Source: Sipunculus nudus
Lineage: Eukaryota; Annelida; Sipuncula; Golfingiida; Sipunculidae
NCBI GenBank assembly: GCA_026874595.1
Contig: CM049315.1
Span: forward strand, 18,935,664-18,999,663
DNA: 64,000 nt
Reading direction: 5' to 3'
This document shows, piece after piece, positions 25,137 through 36,774 of the stretch (its first letter is position 1; every line of letters begins with the position of its first letter). Below the pieces are notes generated by a model. The model saw only the letters and a program-made list of their open reading frames with translations, searched no databases and was not told the origin of the DNA. A program made the position numbers and the translations under genes.

Positions 25137-25338
25137 GAAAATGTGATTATGGGTAACGGAAGTGTGACCTAGATACACGGGAACGAGGCGGGATGGGCGA
25201 TAATAGGCCCAATAAGGGAAAATTTTCGGTTGGCTTACTCTGGCATATAAACTTTAACAGAGAAAATTCTCATTAATACAGAAAAGCTCACAACAGTTTA
25301 CTAACAAAACCACCATTCACAGGGAGGGAATGGGGGGG
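25137..25338 (-). repeat. Right inverted terminal repeat of the DIRS-type element
   Basis: Bases 25137-25281 pair with the left ITR. The outer extension to the seven-G run at 25332-25338 pairs with the second half of the internal complementary region. The extension differs from the left outer end, the usual asymmetry of DIRS termini. Confidence 0.9.
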
Positions 25339-25457
25339 ATCTCTTACCTGTAAATGAACAGATTTTTGTGATTCAGTTTCATGCAGATTCCTGCACAACC
25401 ATATATTTGCTTGGACACATTTTTACTGAAAAAAGTTGCACCATGTGAAGCCTCTAC

Positions 25458-28400
25458 TTTTTAGCTCAGCTGACTATAAGTCATCTGAGCTATAGTCGTG
25501 GTCCATTGTCCGTCCGTCTATCCGGATGTCCGTCCGTAAGACTGGCACGTTTTGACACCGTTGGACCTACGAATCTGAAATTCGGCATACAGTTAGATGT
25601 CCCCAAAATCTCCTACCATGCCGAAAATTGGGTCAATTGGACTTCGTTCCTTTGAGATATTAAGGAAAAATTACAATTTTTTTATTAGAAATCTATTTTT
25701 ACACTTCAGGACTGCCTAATATCAAAACCACTCATCTGGTTTTCTTCATATTTACCATAAATAGTCCTCTATATAGTTCCTATGCACATGCCAGAAATTA
25801 AGTCAGTATTATTTAATTTAAAAAAGTTATGGGCCCAAACATAATGGACTTTGTAAAAAAATCAGGAAGAGATTTGGTCACTTAAGACCAAAAGTGTTAA
25901 AGGTAGGGACTTTTTTCAGTAATACAACTTTAATTAATCAAAATTTAATTGTATACCAAAAATTAGATCAAAATCTTTTAAATTTTTAAAAATATTAACA
26001 AAAATAAAAAATTGGTACCTTAAATTTTGCCCAACTTTGGCCACGGCACAGTTTTTCCTGTAAGTACTGTGGATTTAATTTTCACAGCATGTACACATAA
26101 GGATTTAATCTGTTAAAATCTGAAATTTGAAAATAAAAGCTGCAAAATGAGGCTAGTTATTGAATTTTTTTGGAGGCTCTTGTTGTATTCCCTTACATTG
26201 TCAAGCAGTCCACTTTGATGACTGTAGGTCATTCAGTGCACATCTCTATGCTCCCCAGGCTGTTGGCATAATTTTAGATGTCCCCAAAATCTCCTACCAT
26301 ACCGAAAATTGGGTCATTAGGACTTTGTTCCTTCGAGATATTAAGGAAAAACCTCCGTTTTCCATAAAAAAAACCATTGTTACACTACAAGGCTGCCTAA
26401 TATCAAAACCACTGATCTGTTTTTGATCATATTTAGTATTCACATTCTTTCATACATTTTTTATGAACATACCAAAAATTAGGTCAGTATTGGGTATTAT
26501 TTTGAAGTTATGGGCCAAAATACAATGCAATTTTTTAAAAAATCAGGAAATATATTTACTCACCTAACATGAGAATTGCTGAACCTAGAGACTTTTTTTC
26601 AGGAATATAACTTTATTTAATCAAGATTCAATTGTTTACCCAAAATTAAATCTGAATTTTGCAAATTTTTCAAGTTATTAGCATAAATAAAAAATCAATA
26701 CCTTCTTAAATTTTGTCCATCTTTGGCACTGTTGATTTAATTTTCACAGCATATATACATAAGGATTTAATCTTTTAAAATCTGTAATTTCAAAGAAATT
26801 AATTAGAAAGAATAGCTTTTATTCACGTTTTCATACACCATGTCAAGTGTTGTTTACATCTAGCCCACCTAGTAGTACAGCCTTCACTTGCATTATGTAA
26901 CCTACCCCAGGCAGCTTGCCTTGGCTCAGCTTGGCCACTACCAGCAGGCTTCCCCTCTGCCCTGCACTCCCCCCCCCAGATGGTGCATAAACTAGATGAA
27001 TGTTATTATTTTCTGTATTTGATTCATTCTTATTCTAGGCTATGCTACATTTTAGATTTTGTATTGTACCACCAGGGTTACAATGATTAAAGTGTACATT
27101 TAATTGTGTCCACAAAGTGGTGTATTGCTATGAAAGTGTGGATATTCATCAGATAAGTAATTCCTTACTTCAGAAGAGTAAAAACTTCACCAGGTGTGAA
27201 ATTGACTATTAATTCCAGTAATAAATTAAAACTGGGATAGTAATTAGCACAGTGATATTGTTTGTCACTCATTCAACCAACAGTGTGTATACTTTATTTG
27301 AAAAGATGTTTTATTTTATCAAATTTACTGAATCTTTTATTTTATTTTTGGTGAATAAAATTAAGCATGTACTGAAAACTCCAATGTGCAAAACTTTTTA
27401 ATAGTGATTCAAGGAATATTCTTGTAGATGCCATGTTGTGGCATTATTTTCTTTTAAATTCAGTTTAAACATTTATGATTTAAAAATAATAAAATATATG
27501 TGTATGCATAATATGACCCAATATGAGCTACACTCTGGATATATAATGATTGCAACTTTTGCAACAATTCTAATATTTTAACTTATATTTTCATTTTTTT
27601 TTATTAAAAATTTATAAAACCTGTAAATAAAAAAATGATTCAGATAAAATCTTCTTAAAGGAAAAAGTGGATATGCTTAAAAAAAAAGGCTTATATATAA
27701 ACTTAAATGCATTATTCCCTTGAAAGTGAAATAAAGATATTAGTCCATTCTGTCCACTTGCATGTCCATCTGTAAATTTTCATATGCATCACAGTATCTC
27801 AAAACTTTTACTGTTTTTCTTCATGACAGTCTTGTCAGAGTATTAGTTTGCAATCATATATTTAGAACTTTACTATAACCAAGTAGGAGGGCCCTTTTCC
27901 TCTTAACTTTTCATATTCTTATATAAATGAAAAACATTACAATAGAATATTTCTACATCCACCTTCGTGGTGCCCTCACTTTTCCCTTCTCCGAACCCCA
28001 TCCCAAAGTCAGCCTCAGTAAGCAAGAACAAGATGAATCAGATATATTCATACTTTAATATTTTGTATAACTATTTGTCCATAGGTACCTATGTACATGC
28101 CAGAAATTATGTCAATATTGTGTAATATGTAGACATAGTGGGCATCACAATAATGTACCTTGTCAAGACTAAAGAGATATTGTGTCATACAGTCACAAAT
28201 TCATAAATCACTTCATCAGCATAGTCATAACATCATATCTGTCAAATTGAAAGCTTGCAGACTACCATACACTTTAGATCCTTCAACAAATAGCCTTATC
28301 ATCATTCTACTACTGCTTATTACTGCTGTCATTGCATTCATAATTGCTCAAATATATCATAATTTTCAACCCCTCCTAAATAAATAAAAAATAAACCACT

Positions 28401-28596
28401 ATATTTTACTCTATTAATCCATCAGTCAGGTAATTTCATTTAGCATTTACTCACATATTACATTACATTCCTTTATAAAAGCCCAACATGTCCATGATAT
28501 TCATAAGCTTTATCGACTTGACATAGTATCACAGTGGAGAAACATTTATAGTCCAATCACGATCAGCTGAGCGCTGTGACCCATGGGTCTCTTGTT
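25458..28596 (+). mobile_element. Family A Helentron-like repeat, copy A2 with internal duplication
   Basis: It starts TTTTTAGCTCAGCTGAC with the 5' hairpin and a GTCC/GTCT stretch (about 25500-25540). It ends at CAGCTGAGCGCTGTGACCC, ATGGGTC and CTTGTT by 28596. The interior matches copy A1 twice: the segment with GATGTCCCCAAAATCTCC occurs at about 25597 and again at about 26277, so a second, 5'-truncated unit begins near 26200. Identity with A1 then continues to about 27860. The last part, about 27870-28560, does not match A1 by eye. No open frame of note. Confidence 0.65.
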
Positions 28597-28689
28597 TATT
28601 ACCAGTAATTGTTTAGTGCTGATAGTGATATCTGAGGATAAATACTATAGAGGCTAACATGGAAAAAGTGATTGAAACATGGTTAGCAG

Positions 28690-28975
28690 TTGGCAGACAT
28701 TTATGGTATTCCCAGACAAAGTCTGGGGACACTATGGTTGACCCTCTAACATTTGAAGTACTGCTTCTGTTTCCTAAATTTTTTTTCTGCCAAATTCCCT
28801 TGACTTTTTTTTCATGACTAGTGACCTTGACCTTGGTTTTGAAGGTCACACCTGGAGATACCCTGGTAGCTTGTCAAGTGTCAGTAATTGCTTCTAAAGA
28901 TGAGGGCGTATTTATGAAGGGGGGTATGCGTTTATATTCTGGAGATACTATGGCATCTCGGACACAAAAATAAGA
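28690..28975 (+). repeat. Family C dispersed repeat fragment
   Basis: A CCCAGAC/GTCTGGG hairpin around 28711-28727 is followed by sequence (CAAGTGTCAGTAATTGC to GGAGATACTATGGCATC, about 28873-28960) that recurs in diverged form at 44093-44190. Fragment of an interspersed element of unknown class. Confidence 0.5.
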
Positions 28976-29025
28976 AAATTAAGTTATATATCATACAAAT
29001 TTATCCCTTTTCACACACACAAATA

Positions 29026-30392
29026 CTTTTTAGCGAACCTGTGAGCTTATGCAATGGTGTGGCGTCGTCCGTTGTCTGTCGTCTGTACGTTCACCTATAC
29101 TATCTTGAAAACGGCAAGAGTTAGCATCACAAAATTTTATGCAAAATATTAGTCATCTGAAAAACTCTATCGGATTTTGCTTATTTTTTGGCTAACTGCA
29201 TTTTCTTAGATTTTATAGGGAAAAAGCTAAAAAACCTTTAAAAATCTTCTTCTCCGAAACTGTTCAGCCGAATTGTCCAATATTTCACAGAAATGATTCC
29301 TGGAACAATCTTTCTCAAGTTTGTTCGAATGGTTTAAGTTCAGTGATTTTTGGCCAAGTTACAGGAAGTTGAACTTAGTCATCTGTCCAAAAAAGCATAG
29401 TAAAATTACAATCTCAGAAACAGCTGGAGCTATCATTACCAAATTTTATGCCAATGTTGGTCACATGAGTCATATCTGAAATTGAGGTATTGGTGGCGCC
29501 ACCTGCATCAGCCTTTTTTGTACGGGGGTCATCAGTGCCCATAATATACTGACGGCTACAAAAAACTTCTTCCCTGAAACCATATGGCCAAATTGTTTAA
29601 TATCACACAGAAATGATCCTAGGGTAGTGCTTTCTGAAGTATGTTCAAATGGTCTCAGTTCAGTGACTTTTGGCTAAGTTATGGGAAGCTGAATTTAGTC
29701 ATATGCCATAACAGCCCATTTTAGCTCAGTGGCTACAAAGATCATCTTATCAAAAAACACTGGGCCAAATTCTTAAATCTCACTTATTAATTATCCTTAG
29801 ATGTTGATAATTCAAGTTTGTTCAAATGGTTTTGGTTCAGTGATTTTTGGCTGAGTTATGAGAAGCTTAACTTAGCCATTTTCCTGTATTTTCCCATATG
29901 AGTTGTAAACCTGTAAAACGTTTTTTGACTGAGGCAAATTTGTTTAATATTTTACAAGAATGATCCCCTGAATAATTCTTATAATAATTGTCTTTTATGG
30001 TTCCAAAGAATGAATTTTAGCTGAATTATAAAGATTGAATTGAGTCATTTTACCATATATGTAAGCTGTGTGAAGCAGATACATCTAGCCTGGCACCCCT
30101 TTATCAGCATCCATTACATCATGCCTCTAGACATTTAGATTTCAGGTTATCTATGGTTAATATTGACAAGAATGTTTTTTAAAAGCTTTTAAAAAATGTA
30201 GATTTATGATTTTAAATATTCCTCATGCCAGGCAATGTTTACAATCACAGGTATACAGCTCTCTGTGGATATATATAAAGACGGCTGTACATGATTATAA
30301 ATAATAGGTATCCATACTCAACTTAATTCAACATTTTGCCATCAGTGAGATGTATCTGTATTATAATTTTGCATTCATTATGCATCTAGTAA
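29026..30392 (+). mobile_element. Family B Helentron-like repeat, 5' portion (no 3' end)
   Basis: It starts CTTTTTAGCGAACCTGTGAGC and then GTCGTCCGTTGTCTGTCGTCTGT, a loose (GTCY)n tract. The interior is a diverged tandem array of about 300-bp units with repeated phrases (GTTCGAATGGTTTAAGTTCAG, CAAATTGTTTAATATCAC). One unit carries GGTGGCGCCACC at 29492-29503. A second 5' end starts at 30393 before any 3' terminus appears. Confidence 0.5.
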
Positions 30393-31039
30393 TTTTTAGC
30401 AAACCTGTAAGCTAATGCAATGGTGTGGCTGTGTCTGCCGTCTGTACATTGGTTTGCATTTGATGAATTTTAGTGGAGTTACATGAATTTGAACAGTCAT
30501 TTGGCCAAGTAAGCATACTGACTATCTCAGAAATGACAGAAGCTAGCATTACCAAGTATTGTGCAAATGTTGGTCACATGACTCATATTTGAAGTTGCAG
30601 ATTTTGTGGTGCCACCTACATTGACCGTTTTTTTATGGGCAAAAACCTCATAATTGTAGCCTCTTTCAGCTTTAAATGTTTATGATGAAACTGTCAAGCT
30701 GAATTGTTCAATTTTTCAAAAGAATTATCCTAGGACATGGTTCTTTCAATCATATCAGAAAAGATTTTGTTGGTCTTATGGCCATTATTATGTCTATTTC
30801 AAACTGAGGACTGCAAAACTGTTCTTCTTCAAAATTATTGTTTCAATTATAACTTCTGTACCATTGCACAAAAATTATTCTTAGGTGGCCTTTGTTCTAG
30901 TTTACTTGAATGATTTTTGGCAGAATTTTTGGACCTTTATACAAGAAAGAACTGCATCTTTTATTATTCTAGATATTTTGATAAAAAGTTTATGAATAAG
31001 TCAGCTTGGAAAAAAAGCACTTTAGCCAAAGTCTTTCAA

Positions 31040-31720
31040 TATGTGTAAACAGATTCACCAACACTCAAGATTGTGTCCGTATCTTTAAATAGGTTGACAA
31101 ACTGCCAACTGTTTCAGATTTGGCAACAGAACAAGAGTTCATTCAGTGCAGCCAGATTTAGGTCAAGAGTTAATCAGTGCAGCCAAGCACAAGGCATGTG
31201 ATCACCTCATGGGTGACATGTGATCACCTCATAGGAGACATGTGAACACCTCATGGGCACCATGTGATCACCTCATGGGTGTCATGCCCCTCAGGGCAGG
31301 GCCCCTGCATGAGCTTATGCAATGGTGTGGCTACTATTTCAGACTTGGCAACAGGCTAGAGGTCAGTCTCGATCTATTTATAGCTTTGACAGACTGCCAA
31401 CTGTATCAGATTAGGCAACAGGTCAAGAGTTCACTCAGTGCTGCCAGGTATGGGTCAGGAGTTTACTCAGTGCAGTAGCTGCATACTATTTATAGTGTTT
31501 GCAGACTGCCCAGTGCATCAAATTTGGCACCAAAGTACAGCCTTGATCTATTTATAGCTTTGGCAGACTGCCAACTGTGTCAGATTATGCAACAGGTCAA
31601 GAGTTCACTCAGTCTAGCCAAACCGGTCATGAGTTCACTCAGTGCAGTAGCCTGAGCCAGCAAATTTGTCACAGTTCACTCGGGGCAACTGCCTTTCTCA
31701 CCTAAGCCAGGTCAGCCCCA
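31040..31720. repeat. Complex tandem repeats inside the family B element
   Basis: Phrases CAGACTGCCAACTGT, CAGATTAGGCAACAGGTCAAG and GAGTTCACTCAGTGCAGC recur several times. They form a diverged array of mixed unit length that also flanks the short array at 31190. Confidence 0.7.
31190..31285. repeat. ~22-bp minisatellite, four units
   Basis: The unit CATGTGATCACCTCATGGG plus a few bases is repeated four times with small changes (ATAGGAG, GTGAACACC). Three of the four units keep the palindrome TGATCA. Confidence 0.85.
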
Positions 31721-32260
31721 TGCATCAGACTCAAGGTAAGTTTGATGTATTGGCCTGATATTTTGACCTGTCTGTGTGTCTTTGATGGCTTTCTCGTTCA
31801 CAAGACAGGTGTCGCCACCTTCAATGACTTTTGCACAGTGTATGTGCCTGCTTATTTCTGCAGAGGAATTTGATATATCAGCCTGAAATTGGGCATATAT
31901 ATACATATCGTATAGCTTTGTCGTATACAAGACTGGTGGTGCCACTTATAATAATTTTCGCACAGTATGTGTCCCTGCTTATTTTCAGGAGGGGTTTGAT
32001 ATATCAGTCTGAAATAGGGCATATGTATATATCTCTGATAGCTTTGTTGTATACAAGACTGGTGGTGCCAGCTACAATCATTTTTGTGTTGTGTGCACCC
32101 ATGCCAGAATTTCAGCAGTGATGTTTGTGTAATTGTTTCTTATTCAAAATGTTTAGTACTTGAATTGTTCATATACATGAGAAGTAATGGTCCAGCATTG
32201 AGGCATTATACCTGGTGTATTTCCCAATGCACAGGTTTGCGTTAGGCCTGTAGGCCTTGT

Positions 32261-33310
32261 TTTCAGTGTACCCTGATAGAAAAAAATTCCAGAATGTAAG
32301 GAGAATAATTTTAAAGTCTTCACACCTTACCCATAGTTCAAACAGGATAAATCATGGTTTTCACAGCTTATAAATAAAAATATTTTGAAAAAAAAATTTG
32401 AAAATACAAAGTATCATCAGTGAAAAAAAATATTAAACTTGAAAATAAGATCCAATAATCCAGTATAAAGCTTTGGCCTTTATGTGCCTATATATCACCT
32501 CTACTCACTAGTACACTGTACATGTATCTTGTTTTAATGCTCTCCTGTGATGATATAAAAGTCAGCTTATGTGTTATTAAGAAACCTCTAAGTGTAACCA
32601 CTGTAAGCTCCACTTGGCCTGTGATGTATTATCTTGATTTATGGTGGTTATCCACTAAGTTCCTCAAAAATGTAATGGGGTAAATGTTTTAGATAAGACA
32701 AACAAAATTTAGGTTCATTGTTTCACTGGTGTTTAAAAATAAAGTTTTTTGACGGCAGAAAATTGATATTGTCCCATAAAGATCCTTAGTGGTACCCAGT
32801 ATAACCTGTCAGGGCTCAACATTAATGGTTAAACGCTTGCCCGGAGCAAGTAAAAATTGTGGTTGGACAACCAACAGTTGGTTCTTACTTTCCCGACTGG
32901 GCAAGTGGGTGCAACATAAACCTTTACACAAGGGCCTGAATCTTGACCAATTTTTAGCTGGCCACTTTCTTTTTCAGGAGAAGTGAAATCATATTTCAAT
33001 ACCTCTAGCTTTAATTACATTCATGTTTTAATCTATGCTAATGCCAGAGAAAAATTTAATTAACAAAATAATCATGTGGATTAAATTTTTTTTGGTTGTG
33101 GCCATGATTACTGATTTCTGTGGGACAAGTAATGCTAGTTGTCACTTACCCTACTTCGCAAATACTTTCAAAAGTTAATGTGAAGCCCTTCCTGTGTTCA
33201 AACATTGAACAAACTTTTTTGACAACCAAAGGAAAAGCATTATGACGTTTGAAATGAATACATGTACAGTGTAGAGGGAAAGCACATTATAGTAGATTGC
33301 AAGTAATTAG
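32261..33310. other. Non-coding stretch, nothing recognised
   Basis: No exon, element end or RNA gene is identified. A GC-richer block near 32806-32900 (CAGGGCTCAACATTAATGG, GCTTGCCCGGAGCAAG) may be an old repeat, but no second copy is evident in this window. Confidence 0.3.
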
Positions 33311-33314
33311 TTTT

Positions 33315-33420
33315 TTGTTAGAGAGGGTTTCAAATTTGCGACATTTGTGAAAATGAAATTATCAGAGAAATAAAACATTTGTGAAAAAGAGGCCCTATCA
33401 TCAAAGGCAAGTCAAAAGGA
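33315..33420 (+). repeat. Dispersed repeat, copy 2 (first copy near 8660)
   Basis: GAGGGTTTCAAATTTGC, GAAATTATCA and CTATCATCAAAGGCAAGTC occur in the same order and orientation as at 8664-8755. Confidence 0.6.
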
Positions 33421-33779
33421 AATTATTGCTATTTAGTATTGTTAATGATTGCTGTTATAAATGATGTCAAATTTGTCAAATTATCTGCAAAAAAATAAGC
33501 TGTAAATTCTACTCCTTTGATGTTCACATGGGTCCCTATCCAGTCATTCAGATTTTGTGCACATATTGTTCACTATAACTTATTCATAATGTAATGTATA
33601 TGTTATATGTATATTATATTGTATGGTGAGATCTCTAAACTGTAACCCTCGCAAAACAAAAAAGGGGAAAATCATGCAATTTTAACCTTCAAAGCCAACC
33701 ATAGTATTTTAGTAAAAGGAAATTTAAAACTAAGGCCATTGATGGAGAACCTGTATATGACTATTTGAGTCTTAACTCT

Positions 33780-34020
33780 TTAAGTTTAATTACCACTTGA
33801 CATTTTAAAAGTTTGCTGCATGAGTGTGTGTAGTTTGTTACATCATAAAAGTTTTTCATATTTTGTGTAACTTTTTGACAGTAAGTTATAAAAGTTTGCC
33901 ACATGAAGATGTAAAGATTGTTGCATGATTGTTTAAAGTTTACAACAGTTAGATGTTGAGTTTGTTTTTTATGGTGTAAACTTTCTCATACTAGGATATA
34001 AAGTTTACTGTATGTCCTCA
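33780..34020. repeat. Degenerate array related to the 34606-35020 minisatellite
   Basis: The motif AAAGTTTGC/AAAGTTTAC plus CATG/CATA recurs irregularly about every 25-35 bases, resembling the sharper AAGTTTACCATATGAGGA repeats 600 bases downstream. Confidence 0.45.
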
Positions 34021-34255
34021 AGTACATAAGACACCAGGCTAGCTACAGTATCATCAGCATGTAATTTATGCTTTTCAGTCCTTTATAATTTTAAGGATAT
34101 CTGTCTGAAGTTCAGAATATTGAAGCTAATGATGATAAGCATTTTTCAGTGTTAATAATTACACAATATCAAGGTAAAATATATGCTGTGAAGGCATTAA
34201 TGTATACAGGATACAGGACATTGGGAAGTAAGAAACATTCATGAAAATATAAGAA

Positions 34256-34598
34256 TTACAACATACATGTCGAGCTAAAATAAACAATGTATCAGCATGA
34301 TTTACTACAGCATACTTGTCATGTAAAAATAAATAATATATCAGCATAGATAACTAAAACATACATGTTGTGCAAATATAAATAATATACCAGCATAAGT
34401 TACTACAACACATGTCATGCAAAAATAAATGATATATCAGCATAGGTAACTAAAATATACATGTTGTGCAAAAATAAATAATATATCAGCATAAGTTACT
34501 ACAACATACATGTCATGCAAAAATAAATAATATATCAGAATAAGTAACTAAAACATACATGTTGTGCAAAAATAAATAATATATCAACATAAGTATTT
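34256..34598. repeat. 49-bp minisatellite with alternating subtypes
   Basis: Seven units, with the GTCATGC or GTTGTGC mark at 34269, 34318, 34366, 34414, 34463, 34512 and 34561 (spacing 48-49). Units carrying ACTACAACA...GTCATGC alternate with units carrying ACTAAAACA...GTTGTGC, giving a ~97-bp higher-order period. Confidence 0.9.
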
Positions 34599-34605
34599 TG
34601 GTCTA

Positions 34606-35020
34606 AAGTTATCAACATGGGGAAGTAAAGTTTACCGTGTGAGGAAAAGGGTGTAAAGTTTACCATATGAGGAAGAGGTTAAAAGTTTACCATATGAGGA
34701 GGTGGTTAAAGTTTACCATATTAGGAAGAGGTTAAAGTTTACCATATTAGGAGGTGTTAAAATTTAACATATGAGGAAGAGGTCAAAGTTAACCATGTAA
34801 GAAGGAGGTTAAGTTTACCATATGAGGAGGTGGTTAAAGTTTACCATATGAGGAGGTTTTAAGTTTACCATATGAGGAGGTGGTTAAAGTTACCATATGA
34901 TGAGGTTTTAAGTTTACCATATGAGGAGGTGGTAAAAGTTTACCATATGAGGAGGTTTTAAGTTTACCATATGAGGAGGAGGTTAAAGTTTACCTTATGA
35001 GGGGGAGGTGAAAGTTTCCC
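34606..35020. repeat. ~25-bp minisatellite, about 15 units
   Basis: The unit AAGTTTACCATATGAGGAGG with a GTT or TTT spacer is repeated across about 400 bases. Central units are almost identical and edge units more diverged. Confidence 0.92.
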
Positions 35021-36770
35021 TCATTAAATTGACACAGTCAGTATAATAATTTAATTTTCCTAACAAACAAGATGACATTGCAAAGTTAATCTCTCATTAA
35101 AAATTTTTGTATGAAGTATGAAATTTCAAAATATTATAAAAAGTAGTTTTCAGTTGTATATTTTGTACTTATGACGTCACTATCCACTCAGCTGTGTACA
35201 AATTGATAACAAACCTCTCTTTGTAAAGGAGACCCGTATGTAATCACATTTATAATAAAACCACCCTGACTGATCACAATACTACATGTTTCATACCTAG
35301 TATTATCCTTGTAATCAGCTGTTAATATGTTGACTTCAAGAACTATACGTCAGGGCTCTACAATAACACTCATTCAATCACATGGTCATCTGAGGCTCAT
35401 GAAAATATGGTTTAATCTGTCTCTGTGTCTGAATTTTATGGTAGCAAATGAGCATTAGCTTTTAATCTTAAAAAAAAATCTTATATAAGTATAATTAGAA
35501 CATATGAACTTTTACCTCATATAATTTTACATAAAAAACAGATCCAAACCATATAATTAATGTGACATGACTTAGCAGAAGAGGTCCATTTTGTGATTCA
35601 CCAAGTTTTTCTGACAGTTATGCATATTAAAGACAGAATAACAGTCTGATTACAATCCAAAACGTGCATTTGCCCCTGTTTAGCTTTATTATTAGCTTTA
35701 GATAATTTTGATTATTTTATGTGTAAACTACTTGTCAATAATATAAAGTGCTCTATAAACACCAGCACAAGTGAATATTGCATTAACAAACAAGGACTGG
35801 TTAGGTTTATTCTGTTGTTACTGGGCTATAAAAATGATTTTTACCTGTGAGCGCCATCCTCATTTATGCCAATCTAACAAAGCTCAAAACAAATGCTCTG
35901 AAAACTTATTCCTCCAGGTGACATGTATGCCTCCTATGGGTGGTAGGAATTGGTTTCAAAATCATAATCAATGACTGAAAAATAAAAACAACTGATGATG
36001 AATTATTAATTGATTATTTTTTGTACTTTCTATATTACCTTGAAATATGCTGTATACTAGTACCTAATATAATAACCCCAGTAAAGATTATGACATGGTC
36101 ATTGGTATTCATAATGAAACTATCAGTCCACCTGCATCCAAGGTCGACTTGCGGTTGGGACCATTGTTGGCTGGGAAAGGTTCTGTTTTGATGCTGTTCA
36201 TTATTTTGTGTCTGTATATCTCTGACAGGATTAGATTCTTTGCATCTGCATACATAATAGTTTTTGATTGACAATGCAAAACATTTTGAAAGAAAACGAC
36301 CAATCATTGTTTAAATGGCTTAATCAGCACACCACTACCTCCTACTTACATGAAGTTAAGTCTTTTTATTGTCATTGGTTGTTACTAGTGCAGTGATAAT
36401 CACTCACAAACATTGATGCATCTCAAGATATGTATGATTAGTTGATAACCATGACAACATGAATCAAAGTAGCAGGATTATCTAATAAAATAAATGTTCT
36501 GATTCTGAACTTTGTGGAGCATACAAGTATCATCAGTCTGGCTGTTACCTTGATCTTTTAGCGTGACCATGAATATTCCTTAATTTTTAATAGTCTGTTT
36601 TAGATTCAGACACCTGTCTGCTGTTAATATATAAACCAGAGATACATATGACAAATATGACAATGTGTAGGATTACCATGACAACATTAATCAAAGTTCA
36701 GTGAATACTCTCTTACACACCAGATATCATGTAAATATAGAAGTTACATAAAATAATCGATTTCAGTCAA
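35021..36770. other. Non-coding stretch, nothing recognised
   Basis: AT-rich with no convincing exon or element terminus. Short open frames near 35771 and 36035 show no recognisable family. Confidence 0.35.
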
Positions 36771-36774
36771 TCAT

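Larger units (their letters stand above)
20288..25338 (+). mobile_element. DIRS-type tyrosine-recombinase retrotransposon, degenerate in coding region
   Basis: The 5.05-kb GC-rich insert is bounded by inverted terminal repeats and, just inside the right one, an internal complementary region that pairs with the outer ends of both. That arrangement is diagnostic of DIRS elements, which replicate through a circle and integrate with a tyrosine recombinase instead of a DDE integrase. In order, the interior shows a Cys-rich gag-like region, a reverse transcriptase with YLDD, RNase H, a methyltransferase-like linker and a tyrosine recombinase. All are on the + strand but scattered over three frames with several stops. 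Base composition contrasts sharply with the host flanks. Edges are set by where ITR/ICR complementarity stops. No target duplication is evident, as usual for the class. Confidence 0.9.
30393..32260 (+). mobile_element. Family B Helentron-like repeat with matching 3' end
   Basis: The 5' end TTTTTAGCAAACCTGTAAGC is matched by the 3' sub-terminal CACAGGTTTGC at 32230-32240. AGGCCTGTAGGCCT, a 6-bp-stem hairpin with a GT loop, and TGT at 32260 follow. The interior holds several minisatellite-like arrays. No coding region for a replication protein is present. Confidence 0.55.

Noticed and set aside
20288-25338. Alternative reading of the GC-rich insert as an LTR retrotransposon or bacterial contamination
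   Set aside because: Inverted (not direct) termini, the internal complementary region and a tyrosine recombinase replace LTRs and a DDE integrase, and host-like DNA flanks both sides.
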